A stretch of 6,655 bases of DNA from Methanosarcina sp. (GCA_003157235.1 PMJC01000456.1:1-6655), one strand, 5' to 3'; shown: positions 1 through 5,419, counted from the stretch's first letter. Notes: a model not told the origin generated them from the letters alone. Numbers and translations: made by a program.

Positions 1-39
1 ATTGAGTTTAGTAGTCTCAATACTCATTGATATAAATGA

Positions 40-147
40 AAACTAGATCACAGGAAACAAGTATGTAATAATGTAACAGTAATCAAAAAAAAGATTAAAG
101 GGTATAGAGTAGATTGCACCGAAAATTATGCACGCTGCCCTAATTGA
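40..147 (+). pseudogene. Coding remnant, copy 1 of a duplicated zinc-finger-like fragment
   Basis: An open frame of 35 codons with no start codon ends at TGA 145-147. From position 72 it matches 3714-3790 closely. In the shared frame both copies read IKKKIKG-x-RVD-x-T-[ED]-NYARC. About half of the differing codons change only at the third base (ATT/ATA, ACC/ACT, CGC/CGT), which is what a once-translated sequence would show. The second copy has a CxxC upstream (YCKHC); here only one of those cysteines remains. I do not recognise the family. It is probably the end of a small Cys-containing protein or a transposase fragment. The match to the second copy is seen directly; the protein origin is inferred. 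Confidence 0.45.
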
Positions 148-225
148 ATAGTTATGGAAATTTTCTATTTTAGAGAACTTCTATAGAGCCTAAATTATGA
201 TATCATTCTTCTATTGAACTTATTT

Positions 226-355
226 TCATTGCTTGAGTATTTCTTTGACCTTTTCTACAGTCAGAAATTCCCACATCTCAATTATCAATGTCTGCATTAT
301 TGGCCCTTTCCTGCCATGGAATATCCTTTACACGTGTTTTGATATCTATCTTCAT
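226..355 (-). pseudogene. Small broken gene, unrecognised
   Basis: On the minus strand an ATG at 355-353 opens a 25-codon frame starting MKIDIKTRVKDIPWQERANN and ending at TGA 280-278. Just before that stop, a neighbouring frame takes over with plausible protein sequence (EMWEFLTVEKVKEILKQ) and stops at 228-226. Joined by one frameshift, the two would give a charged protein of roughly 43 residues. I see no strong ribosome binding site and no membrane segment. The family is unknown to me. It could also be the relic of a longer gene. The reading frames are seen; the frameshift is inferred from protein-like composition on both sides. Confidence 0.3.
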
Positions 356-560
356 CGATAATATTCTTTAAATTTACACTTCAAGAACGGATCAAATATT
401 TTGGTATTTATTAATCTACGGTTTCAACAAATTGTTTATAATGCTTATATATGTAATTTGTTGCAACCAGATGTTTTCTATTTTTCCATATTATTTTTAA
501 ATAATGATATCAAAAATAGTATCATTAATATAAAAATTAATTTTCTTTATATTCAAATAA

Positions 561-698
561 AAAAAATTGATTTGGGGTATAGAAAATGGATCAAAAAGAA
601 CCCCTGCTCAATTGCAATATGATGGAACTTATGGTAAGGATCTGAGCGTTGCAAAAATTACCTATTATGGAAATCAAAATTATAATGAATTGATTTGA
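561..698 (+). pseudogene. Unrecognised coding fragment, Tyr/Asn/Gly-rich
   Basis: A 45-codon frame without a start codon follows a stop at 558-560 and ends at TGA 696-698. From about codon 9 its composition is protein-like, with the run GTYGKDLSVAKITYYGNQNY, unlike the poly-AT noise around it. It resembles the end of a secreted or beta-rich protein, but I recognise no family. A perfect hairpin starts 4 nt after the stop, where a terminator would sit. The opposite strand carries another candidate frame over the same bases (591-1022), so at most one of the two is likely to be genuine here. Confidence 0.25.
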
Positions 699-1022
699 AA
701 TGATACTGTTGATGATGCACACATCAACAGTATCCAATTTACTTCGGAAAAATTGCATGTATGTTCTGCACAATGGTATAAACTGTACTACTTTACAAAC
801 TTTTCCCTCGGGATTATTTGTCTTTAAATTATGATATCCATTTTGGGTAGAAATTCGGCTATACATGCACTTTATAGTTATTTGAACTAAAAAATATCCA
901 AAATCCATTTTGGTTTCACTGACTGTAAGATTGCCATGAATTAAAAGGGTACAAAGAAGTAATACAGTTGTTATGAAGCTCAGAGAAGGAATTTTTTCTA
1001 AAGATGGTGGATGCAGATAGTT
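591..1022 (-). CDS. Candidate secreted protein frame with signal peptide, start codon missing
   Basis: This minus-strand frame is open for 143 codons, from a stop at 1025-1023 to TGA 593-591. Its first ATG (908-906) lies after a convincing signal peptide. Upstream of that ATG, about 992-923, the frame reads KIPSLSFITTVLLLCTLLIH followed by GNLTVSE: a basic residue, a 15-residue hydrophobic core and a polar cleavage region. No ATG, GTG or TTG begins this segment; the codon just before EKIPS is TTA. Either the start codon mutated, leaving a pseudogene, or the resemblance is chance. The last 50 residues are Ile/Ser-rich and look like non-coding AT sequence, so any real gene may have covered only about 740-1000. 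No family is recognised. Confidence 0.3.
   Translation of the reverse strand, partial: NYLHPPSLEKIPSLSFITTVLLLCTLLIHGNLTVSETKMDFGYFLVQITIKCMYSRISTQNGYHNLKTNNPEGKVCKVVQFIPLCRTYMQFFRSKLDTVDVCIINSIISNQFIIILISIIGNFCNAQILTISSIILQLSRGSF
702..734. repeat. Perfect 13-bp inverted repeat (hairpin)
   Basis: The arm GATACTGTTGATG (702-714) is perfectly complementary to CATCAACAGTATC (722-734) across a 7-nt loop. It begins 4 nt after the stop codon of the frame ending at 698. No T-run follows on either strand, so it is not a standard intrinsic terminator. It could be a transcript-stabilising hairpin, a protein-binding site or a mobile-element end. The pairing is seen directly; the role is not known. Confidence 0.75.
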
Positions 1023-1112
1023 TCAATTATTTTATTGATGAACTAATTTCCATTAGATAGAATGATCTTCGAGTTTTTCTAATTAATAATATAGTGAAAA
1101 AGAGTTCAATAT

Positions 1113-1542
1113 ATGATCAATAAACAAAAGTTGTATTCTATGGTTTTAGTTTCAGCGGCTATGATTTTGATGCTGGTAGTACTGCATGTGTAGAGCCGTA
1201 TGCATATATTTCAAACTATGGCAATCTCGTCATTGTTTCTGTAATTAACACAAGAACTAATACTGTTATAGCCACTGTAAAGATAGGGAGACCACCGTAT
1301 GTATATGCAGTTACCTGACGGATCAAAGGTCTATGTGACAAACTCAAACTCTACCAGTTCCGGCACTGTCTCTGTAATTGACACAACCAAAAATAATGTT
1401 ACACCCATGTGAACGTAGGGAATGGTCCTAACGGAGTTGCAGCAACTCCTGATGGAACAAATGTATATGTGGTAAACTATTTCAGTAACAATATTACTGT
1501 AATTGACACAATAAACAGTACTGTCACAGAAATGGTGAATGA
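1113..1542 (+). pseudogene. YVTN beta-propeller surface protein, frameshifted remnant
   Basis: It starts at ATG 1113 with a signal peptide (MINKQKLYSMVLVSAAMILM and on to LVVLHV), then hits TAG at 1191. The protein continues in another frame with EPYAYISNYGN and VIVSVINTRTNTVIATVKIG. A third frame, after TGA 1316, reads PDGSKVYVTNSNS and GTVSVIDTTKNNVT. A fourth segment, from about 1409, gives NVGNGPNGVAATPDG, TNVYVVNY and ITVIDTINSTVT. These are YVTN/NHL-type propeller blades (PDGxxVYVxN followed by xVSVIDTxxNTV), common in exported surface proteins of Methanosarcina, which often carry PKD or S-layer modules further on. At least three frameshifts and the loss of everything after about two and a half blades make it a pseudogene. 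The sequence changes to unrelated material near 1540. Confidence 0.85.
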
Positions 1543-1695
1543 GGAAATGATCCTATTAGCGCCGGGATTTTACAGGAAAATCGTGCAATTGCTCAAGAAT
1601 ATCCTGTTCGAAGTTATCGAACCTTGGAACGAGTAGAATCTTTATTCACGCGCCGCAAGTTAGTGCCTGAAGACCATGGTGCGGAAAAACGATGA
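1543..1695 (+). pseudogene. Unrecognised C-terminal coding fragment abutting the YVTN remnant
   Basis: A 50-codon frame without a start follows TGA 1540-1542. It reads NDPISAGILQENRAIAQEYP, then VRSYRTLERVESLFTRRKLV, and ends PEDHGAEKR before TGA 1693-1695. The charged, helix-forming composition and the higher GC than its surroundings argue for real coding origin. The YVTN pseudogene runs directly into it, so a deletion or insertion probably joined two unrelated genes. Its stop overlaps the ATG of the next fragment (ATGA at 1692-1695), an arrangement typical of translationally coupled genes. I cannot name the family. Confidence 0.4.
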
Positions 1696-2012
1696 TTAAG
1701 ATTTGCGGCCAAAGGATACCTGATAATCTGGTCCTGGACTACAAGTATCCACAGGTGCAGATCATCTGGACTAGCATGGCCTCGCATCACTAAGGAGTTT
1801 ACAAGTCAGATTTCGGTATCGTTGGGGAGAATGGCGCAGAGGTAGCAGTAGAAAAGCTTAATATAATGAGTAAAGTGGCTAAAAGTACAGAGGCTGTGAA
1901 GAAGTCTCAAGATGTGTCTTTTTCATGTTACTCCGTTAATGTAGACACAAATATATATGAAACGAAGAAAAGAAGAAAATTCACTCTTCAAGTTTTCTCT
2001 CAGAACATGAGG
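1692..2012 (+). pseudogene. Unrecognised coding fragments upstream of the dehydrogenase
   Basis: An ATG at 1692 opens a 33-codon frame (MIKICGQRIPDNLVLDYKYP and on to QVQIIWTSMASHH) ending at TAA 1791-1793. The same frame continues after this stop for 72 codons to TGA 2010-2012. The stretch DFGIVGENGAEVAVEKLN looks like genuine protein; the end (YETKKRRKFTLQVFSQ) is less convincing and contains the promoter of the next gene. This looks like one gene interrupted by a nonsense mutation, or a decayed gene tail. No family is recognised. Confidence 0.3.
1949..1958 (+). promoter_or_regulatory. Archaeal TATA box for the dehydrogenase gene
   Basis: AAATATATAT lies about 62-71 nt before the TTG start at 2020. 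Archaeal transcription starts about 25 nt downstream of the TATA box, which would give a leader of roughly 40 nt. Purine-rich sequence follows. Assigned by consensus and position only. Confidence 0.45.
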
Positions 2013-2017
2013 TGATC
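2009..2017 (+). promoter_or_regulatory. Ribosome binding site fixing a TTG start
   Basis: GAGGTGATC is a 9-base match to the complement of the archaeal 16S rRNA tail (GAUCACCUC). Its GAGG core ends 7 nt before TTG 2020. The first in-frame ATG falls inside the dinucleotide-binding GxGxxG motif and cannot be the start, so this site supports TTG as the initiation codon. Confidence 0.8.
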
Positions 2018-2019
2018 AA

Positions 2020-2922
2020 TTGAAAAATTCCGGTTTTAACAACGAAGTGTCTGTTGGAGTTATCGGCTTAGGGATCATGGGAAGCTCTTTTGCTTTTAAT
2101 CTCCTGTCACGAGGCTATAATGTTCATGTCTATAACAGGACTGAGGAAAAAGCTAAACCACTACTCAAAAAGGGTGCCATTTTCTATTCTACACCAAGAG
2201 AGCTAGCTTTGGTAGCAGACATTATTATGACATCTTTGACTGATCAAAATGCCATTGACACTGTAGCTTTTGGAGAAGATGGATTTCTCAATGGAGCGAA
2301 TAAGGGCTGTTTATGGATTGATCTGAGTACAATAGACCCTTTAGCATCAATCAAACATTCTGAAGTAGCAAAACAGGTAGGCTTAGAAAGACTAGACACA
2401 CCAGTAGTGGGGAGTAAGGACCTGGCTTTAAAAGGAGATCTTATCGTTCTAGTTGGAGGAAGTCGTGAAGTATTTCAAAAATATGAGAAATTTCTCAACG
2501 ATGTCGGAAAAACCGTCATTTACTTAGGAGCAGATGGCAACGGTCACAAAATGAAGCTGGCCATTAATCTGTATCTCGGACTTTTTGCGGAATCATTCTC
2601 TGAAGCCCTGGCCTTCTCACAAAAACTTGGTTTCGACGTCAAAACTTTTGTTGAAACTGTTAACAAAACTCCACACAGGAACTATATTTCCGAAAGTAAG
2701 GGACCAAAGATTGTAGAAGGCAATTTCGAACCAGCTTTCTCACTCAATAACCTATTCAAAGATTTGGAGCTTATAAACGAACAGATAACTAAAACCGAGG
2801 CTATATTGCCAATGACAAAGGTGGCTATCAAGGAATATTCCGAAGCAGTACAAAATAGTGAAGGAGAGAAGGACTTCAGCGTCATTACGCTGGAAATCCA
2901 GCATAAAAATGGATTAGCTTAA
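2020..2922 (+). CDS. NAD(P)-dependent beta-hydroxyacid dehydrogenase (3-hydroxyisobutyrate dehydrogenase / glyoxylate reductase family)
   Basis: This 300-residue cytosolic enzyme has the normal family length. The N-terminal Rossmann fold carries GLGIMG at residues 16-21. After beta-2 it has N39-R40-T41; an Arg here is typical of NADP(H)-preferring members such as glyoxylate/succinic semialdehyde reductases. The substrate loop is DTPVVGSKDLALKGD (126-140), whose GSK is closer to the glyoxylate-reductase subgroup than to the SGG of classical 3-hydroxyisobutyrate dehydrogenases. The catalytic Lys is K179 in GNGHKMKLAIN, with N183 one turn on. The C-terminal helical domain keeps LFKDLEL (245-251, K247-D248) and DFSVI (286-290). 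All key residues are present, so it should be active as a reductase of small hydroxy- or oxo-acids or semialdehydes; the actual substrate cannot be read from sequence. The start is TTG, supported by a strong ribosome binding site. It has its own promoter, no intact neighbours, and appears richer in GC than its surroundings, so acquisition by transfer is possible. Confidence 0.93.
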   Translation: MKNSGFNNEVSVGVIGLGIMGSSFAFNLLSRGYNVHVYNRTEEKAKPLLKKGAIFYSTPRELALVADIIMTSLTDQNAIDTVAFGEDGFLNGANKGCLWIDLSTIDPLASIKHSEVAKQVGLERLDTPVVGSKDLALKGDLIVLVGGSREVFQKYEKFLNDVGKTVIYLGADGNGHKMKLAINLYLGLFAESFSEALAFSQKLGFDVKTFVETVNKTPHRNYISESKGPKIVEGNFEPAFSLNNLFKDLELINEQITKTEAILPMTKVAIKEYSEAVQNSEGEKDFSVITLEIQHKNGLA

Positions 2923-2937
2923 ATCATAAGAGCCTGA

Positions 2938-3149
2938 TCAAACTCAGAAGTAAAAATGCAAAAACCAAAGAAAACAGTCAATCTACTTAAAAATTTAGAT
3001 CCTGTCAGGTTTCCATTAATATCAGGGAAGCCAATCTGCGAACCGATTGTCTGTTATGGTCCTATTGTTCTGAAACTACAGATGAGCTGTGTGTTGCTTT
3101 TGGAGAATACGACAATTGGACTTTTATAAAGCATAAAAAATCTGGTTAA
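2938..3149 (+). pseudogene. Pirin C-terminal fragment, frameshifted
   Basis: The frame is open from 2938, with an ATG at 2956. It reads VRFPLISGKPICEPIVCYGP then IVL; after about 3072 the neighbouring frame continues TTDELCVAFGEYDNWTFIKH and ends at TAA 3147-3149. This matches the C-terminal end of pirin-family proteins, whose consensus is roughly GxPLxEPVxxYGPFVMNTxEEIxxAFxxYxxGTF. A one-base deletion near 3073-3075 explains the frame change (expected VLNTTDEL). Pirins are two-domain cupins, usually 230-300 residues; here only about 60 residues remain, without the N-terminal metal-binding cupin. It is a dead remnant, not a short functional protein. It lies 15 nt after the dehydrogenase stop, but nothing shows that the two were ever one operon. 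Confidence 0.75.
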
Positions 3150-3662
3150 TAAAGAGATTTTTGTAGTAAAATTTATGAATTTCCTCAGTTCCATATAAAA
3201 TAAGAAAGCATTGCTGATCTATGACTCATGGAGTTTATGGGCCTCATAGAGAATATAGAACTCATAGAAAATCTAAAAATAATTAACATGAACCACAATA
3301 ATAAATAAAAATGTTAAAAAAAGAAATAATGGTATAGTACTTTAAGCAAAATTAAAAACATGAATAAATTGAATCAGAAACTCATTTTTTCGATACCAAG
3401 TTTAATTTAAGAAATTTCTAACAAATTTCTCTCTTTTACTTTCAATAGAAAAGAAATTTTTAATATGTTTTGCTAAACCTTTTATGGTTTTATATCTTGG
3501 TCTCACTGGAATAGCAATCTTTCATCCCAAAAGGTTGCTGTCATGGTCCGTGGGACTGTAATACTTTTCTTGCATTTAATCTTCATGTAATCGGTAGAAA
3601 ATGGTATATTTCTCTAAACTATAGAATAATCAAATTATCAAAAATGTATACAAAAATTCTAA
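3150..3662. other. AT-rich gap without a recognisable gene
   Basis: No long frame, RNA gene or mobile element is visible. It contains one 18-bp tandem repeat (listed separately). A short plus-strand frame around 3486-3562 reads YLGLTGIAIFHPKRLLSW and resembles a membrane-protein fragment, but it is too short to assign. Poly-A and poly-T tracts are frequent. Confidence 0.5.
3224..3277 (+). repeat. Three tandem copies of a degenerate 18-bp unit
   Basis: Units 3224-3241, 3242-3259 and 3260-3277 each begin [AC]CTCAT[AG]GA and hold an exact 18-base period. In the frame opened by ATG 3221 they encode THGVYG-PHREYR-THRKSK, a hexapeptide-periodic 21-codon frame ending at TAA 3284. A period that is a multiple of three hints at coding ancestry, but I recognise no protein and see no ribosome binding site. 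Confidence 0.55.
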
Positions 3663-3800
3663 AATTTTCATTTTTACAGTGGAAATGAAGTAAAAATCAA
3701 ATACTGTAAACATTGTAATTTAATCAAAAAAAAGATAAAAGGGTCTAGAGTAGATTTTACTGATAATTATGCACGTTGCCAATTAGAATATGTCACTTAG
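3663..3800 (+). pseudogene. Coding remnant, copy 2 of the duplicated zinc-finger-like fragment
   Basis: A 45-codon frame without a start ends at TAG 3798-3800. It contains EVKIKYCKHCN followed by IKKKIKGSRVDFTDNYARCQ. The CxxC plus a later Cys suggests a zinc-binding end. It is better preserved than the copy at 40-147, with which it shares 3714-3790. The next element, the 47-nt repeat, begins 3 nt after its stop. The family is unknown; possibly the N-terminal zinc ribbon of a transposase or a small metal-binding protein. Confidence 0.45.
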
Positions 3801-3802
3801 AT

Positions 3803-3849
3803 ATTTCAGGCATTTTTTGCCGCAAAATGTAGGTTTTAATATTATCAAT
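3803..3849. repeat. 47-nt repeat upstream of tRNA-Cys-like sequence, copy 1
   Basis: It matches 6006-6052 at about 41 of 47 positions without gaps. The core is GGCATTTTTTGCCGCAAAAT, with the small inverted repeat TTTTG-CCG-CAAAA, followed by a TATA-like TTTAATATTA at 3835-3844. Both copies end 39-44 nt before a tRNA-Cys-like sequence, so the simplest reading is a duplicated tRNA promoter region. Confidence 0.7.
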
Positions 3850-3869
3850 TAGCATTGTATAGTGTCAGT

Positions 3870-3881
3870 TCACAATTGTGA
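3870..3881. repeat. 12-bp perfect palindrome
   Basis: TCACAATTGTGA lies between the 47-nt repeat and the tRNA-like sequence at 3894. A half-site (CATTGTGA, 6077-6084) sits in the same place before the copy at 6092. A related sequence, GTCACAAATGTGGC, lies near 4340. It could be an operator or chance in AT-rich DNA. Confidence 0.45.
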
Positions 3882-3893
3882 CTCAGCATTGCT

Positions 3894-3965
3894 ACTAGGA
3901 TGAAAGAAATGCTACGCAATGAACTTTGGATCCACTTCATCCTCATACGATTCTGAGTTATGGCT
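3894..3965 (+). pseudogene. tRNA-Cys pseudogene A
   Basis: It aligns without gaps to the tRNA-Cys sequence at 4765, with about two thirds of positions identical, and it has exactly the same 72-nt length. The segment GCTACGCAATG keeps the D-stem to anticodon-stem junction, and T73 is kept. The anticodon loop is CTTTGGA, so the anticodon would read TTG instead of GCA. Acceptor pairs 1-72 and 5-68, two anticodon-stem pairs, the D stem and several T-stem pairs are lost. It cannot fold as a normal tRNA and is read as a dead copy. Confidence 0.65.
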
Positions 3966-4188
3966 TAAAAGTTTTCTCACGTGGCTCAAAAGTATCTCCC
4001 CTCTTTGTGCATACAAAATTACTAGAATAGAAGAAAACATTTGGAAGAAACTTTTGTATATGAGCTGAAAACTTGTGAATCGATCCCAAAATAAATCCCC
4101 CGTTTAGTGGGAAATTCTTAAATCAATAGATGTATTCAAAAGATAGATGTGTTAAAAAATTCAAAGGACAGGCTGTTGAACATTTTTG

Positions 4189-4215
4189 AATTGCATTAAT
4201 TGCATTCAATTGCAT
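4189..4215. repeat. Three near-tandem copies of AATTGCATT
   Basis: AATTGCATT at 4189-4197 and 4198-4206, then AATTGCAT at 4208-4215. This looks like a short slippage expansion. The spacing of about one helical turn would also suit a repeated protein-binding site. Confidence 0.6.
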
Positions 4216-4244
4216 CATTACGAGTCAATGAGCCTAAAAAGGAC

Positions 4245-4290
4245 GTTCAAATATAAAGGAGGTTCAAGTAAAGGAGGTTCAAATCTAAAT
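4245..4290 (+). repeat. Tandem GTTCAA(R)T...AAAGGAG repeats
   Basis: GTTCAAATATAAAGGAG (4245-4261), GTTCAAGTAAAGGAG (4262-4276) and GTTCAAATCTAAAT (4277-4290) follow each other directly. Two copies contain GGAGG, a perfect archaeal Shine-Dalgarno core, but no start codon or reading frame follows, so a ribosome-binding role is unsupported. Confidence 0.6.
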
Positions 4291-4464
4291 AGATAATAGC
4301 AAATTGAAGCTTCATGATTCTAAAGCATATTTTGTCAGTCACAAATGTGGCTTAATTCATAAAGTATGGAAACATCGATCGTATATGGTATCTAAATAGA
4401 CTCAATGTTGTTCTTACCTCCAACAACTTCTTAAATATCTGCAATATTAAATTTAAACAAAATA

Positions 4465-4612
4465 AGATTATTTGAAATAATCTAATTAATATAACCCATT
4501 TTCTGCAGAAATCCACAATTCACAATATGGTAATAGATTAAAAACTCATACAATCCTAAATAAAAAGGATTGGAAAAATTAGCAAATAGATCATGATTGT
4601 GAATAATTGGAT
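4465..4612. repeat. Cluster of palindromes and nested inverted repeats
   Basis: AGATTATT-TGA-AATAATCT (4465-4483) is a perfect 8-bp hairpin. TTTCTGCAGAAA (4500-4511) is a 12-bp palindrome. CAATCCT (4551-4557) pairs with AGGATTG (4566-4572). Around that last hairpin an imperfect inverted repeat joins about 4511-4526 (ATCCACAATTCACAAT) with 4596-4612. Together this could form one branched structure. No gene is nearby on the left; tRNA-Cys B starts about 150 nt to the right. Confidence 0.5.
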
Positions 4613-4735
4613 GTTCTTTGCACGAGCTTCATTACTCCTTTCATGTGTGTTAACAAAACAAAATTTGAAAATGTCTGCAATATAATTAAATGTCTTTGGA
4701 ATCTCTGCGGAAGATTGGGTATTAATCAATGACTT

Positions 4736-4744
4736 AAAATTATA
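4736..4744 (+). promoter_or_regulatory. Possible TATA box for tRNA-Cys B
   Basis: AAAATTATA is centred about 25 nt before the tRNA 5' end at 4765, the distance expected between an archaeal TATA box and its transcription start. It would give a transcript with almost no 5' leader. Weak consensus; position is the main support. Confidence 0.4.
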
Positions 4745-4764
4745 ACTGAACGCTGAGAATGAAT

Positions 4765-4836
4765 GCTAAGATGGCGGAAAGGCTATGCAGTGGACTGCAG
4801 ATCAATTTCATTCCGATTTGATTCCGGGTCTTAGCT
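4765..4836 (+). tRNA. tRNA-Cys (GCA), divergent; possibly a pseudogene
   Basis: The cloverleaf can be drawn throughout. The acceptor GCTAAGA (4765-4771) pairs perfectly with TCTTAGC (4829-4835), and the discriminator is T73, the Cys identity base. The D stem is GCG/TGC, with A14, GG18-19 and A21. The anticodon loop CTGCAGA (4795-4801) gives anticodon GCA. The T arm is TCCGA-TTTGATT-CCGGG. There is no encoded CCA and no intron. Oddities: a G29-A41 mismatch in the anticodon stem, A53 opposite C61 where G53-C61 is nearly universal, and T instead of C at 56, which weakens the D-loop to T-loop contact. Methanosarcina species are, as I recall, reported to have several tRNA-Cys isoacceptors including divergent ones, so this may be a functional minor tRNA. 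Equally it may be an early pseudogene, as its two relatives here clearly are. Confidence 0.72.
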
Positions 4837-4857
4837 TAGAGGTTTTCTCTGGACATA
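4837..4857 (+). repeat. Conserved 3' flank of tRNA-Cys B, also after copy C
   Basis: Seventeen of 21 positions match 6154-6174, with the shared core TCTCTGGA followed by [CT]ATA. Copy A has only a partial match (GTTTTCTC at 3970-3977). Because the match continues past the tRNA end, the copies arose by duplication of a larger segment, not by convergence on tRNA structure. Confidence 0.6.
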
Positions 4858-4858
4858 A

Positions 4859-5062
4859 ATATACAGAAAGCATCGAGATGCTTTTGTTTTTGTAGACATC
4901 CCAAATTACTATAATAAGCCTCTAAAAAGTCGAACCAAAATAGGAAAACTATCATCTCACAAAAAGAAGGAAATTAAAGAAGTGGCTGAAGATACGGAAA
5001 AACCGATTAAGATTATTTCGCGAGCGAAAAAAGGAAAAAAGGAACAAACAGGAACAAGGTAG
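4859..5062 (+). pseudogene. Lys-rich C-terminal coding remnant, unrecognised
   Basis: A 67-codon frame without any start codon opens 23 nt after the tRNA end and stops at TAG 5060-5062. It reads YRKHRDAFVFVDIPNYYNKP, then LKSRTKIGKLSSHKKKEIKE, then VAEDTEKPIKI and a basic tail. The mixture of a hydrophobic strand and a long Lys/Glu-rich end looks like a real protein C-terminus, possibly nucleic-acid binding. Its position directly behind a tRNA gene would fit a relic of an element integrated there, but I see no integrase motif and no attachment repeat. Family unknown. Confidence 0.35.
4867..4892 (+). terminator. Hairpin plus T-tract after tRNA-Cys B
   Basis: AAAGCAT-CGAG-ATGCTTT forms a perfect 7-bp stem with a 4-nt loop and is followed by TGTTTTTG. 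It begins 31 nt after the tRNA 3' end and would end its transcript, although archaeal termination mainly needs the T-tract. It overlaps the Lys-rich remnant, so it may instead be chance within old coding sequence. Confidence 0.5.
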
Positions 5063-5372
5063 ATAAAATCAAATTCAATAAATAAGTGATGGATTATATA
5101 AATTTACTTCTGTTGTCATCTATTAACTAATTTTTTGCATAACTTTGAATACCAAACAAAGCTATTTCCGACTTGAATGTTCGATTTTTAGCATAAAAAA
5201 ATACCACTATTATGCATTTTGACTCTTAACCGAATACGAATGAAGTAGACCTCAAAGTGTAAAATATCATTACTTTTTGCCTTCTCGAAAGAGTACTATC
5301 TATTTATTTAGCTAACAATAAACCTTACAGAACTTTAACTTAAAAATTCAAAATTTTATCAACTGAGAAATA
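5063..5372. other. Intergenic region upstream of the first YHS lipoprotein
   Basis: No gene is visible. GCATAA (5191-5196) and TTATGC (5210-5215) form a small inverted repeat. TCTCGAAAGAGT (5283-5294) recurs exactly at 6176-6187, which lies before the second lipoprotein gene at a similar distance. Confidence 0.5.
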
Positions 5373-5380
5373 TTTATAAA
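5373..5380 (+). promoter_or_regulatory. TATA box of the first YHS lipoprotein gene
   Basis: TTTATAAA, preceded by purine-rich GAGAAATA, lies 47 nt before ATG 5420. The expected transcription start is near 5400, leaving a leader of about 20 nt. The paralogue at 6285 has TTTATAT at exactly the same distance, which strongly supports both. Confidence 0.75.
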
Positions 5381-5419
5381 AGCCGATGTGAAACGAGGAA
5401 AACTTTAAAGGTATTATTG

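Larger units (their letters stand above)
3966..4730. other. Gene-free AT-rich region with small repeats
   Basis: No frame of convincing length or composition is visible on either strand. The region holds two tandem repeats (4189-4215, 4245-4290) and a set of palindromes and hairpins (4465-4612), each listed separately. It separates tRNA-Cys-like sequences A and B. Confidence 0.55.

Noticed and set aside
45..57. 13-nt exact match AGATCACAGGAAA with 6367-6379 in the second lipoprotein gene
   Set aside because: No similarity extends beyond it and the frames differ, so it could be chance or a very short relic.
401..622. Plus-strand 73-codon frame
   Set aside because: Ile/Asn/Lys-rich composition as expected from AT-rich non-coding DNA, no ribosome binding site, no motif.
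2682..2885. Minus-strand frame inside the dehydrogenase gene
   Set aside because: Antisense shadow of a gene with full domain evidence.
4189..4290. Possible CRISPR array
   Set aside because: Units are only 9-17 nt and tandem without spacers.
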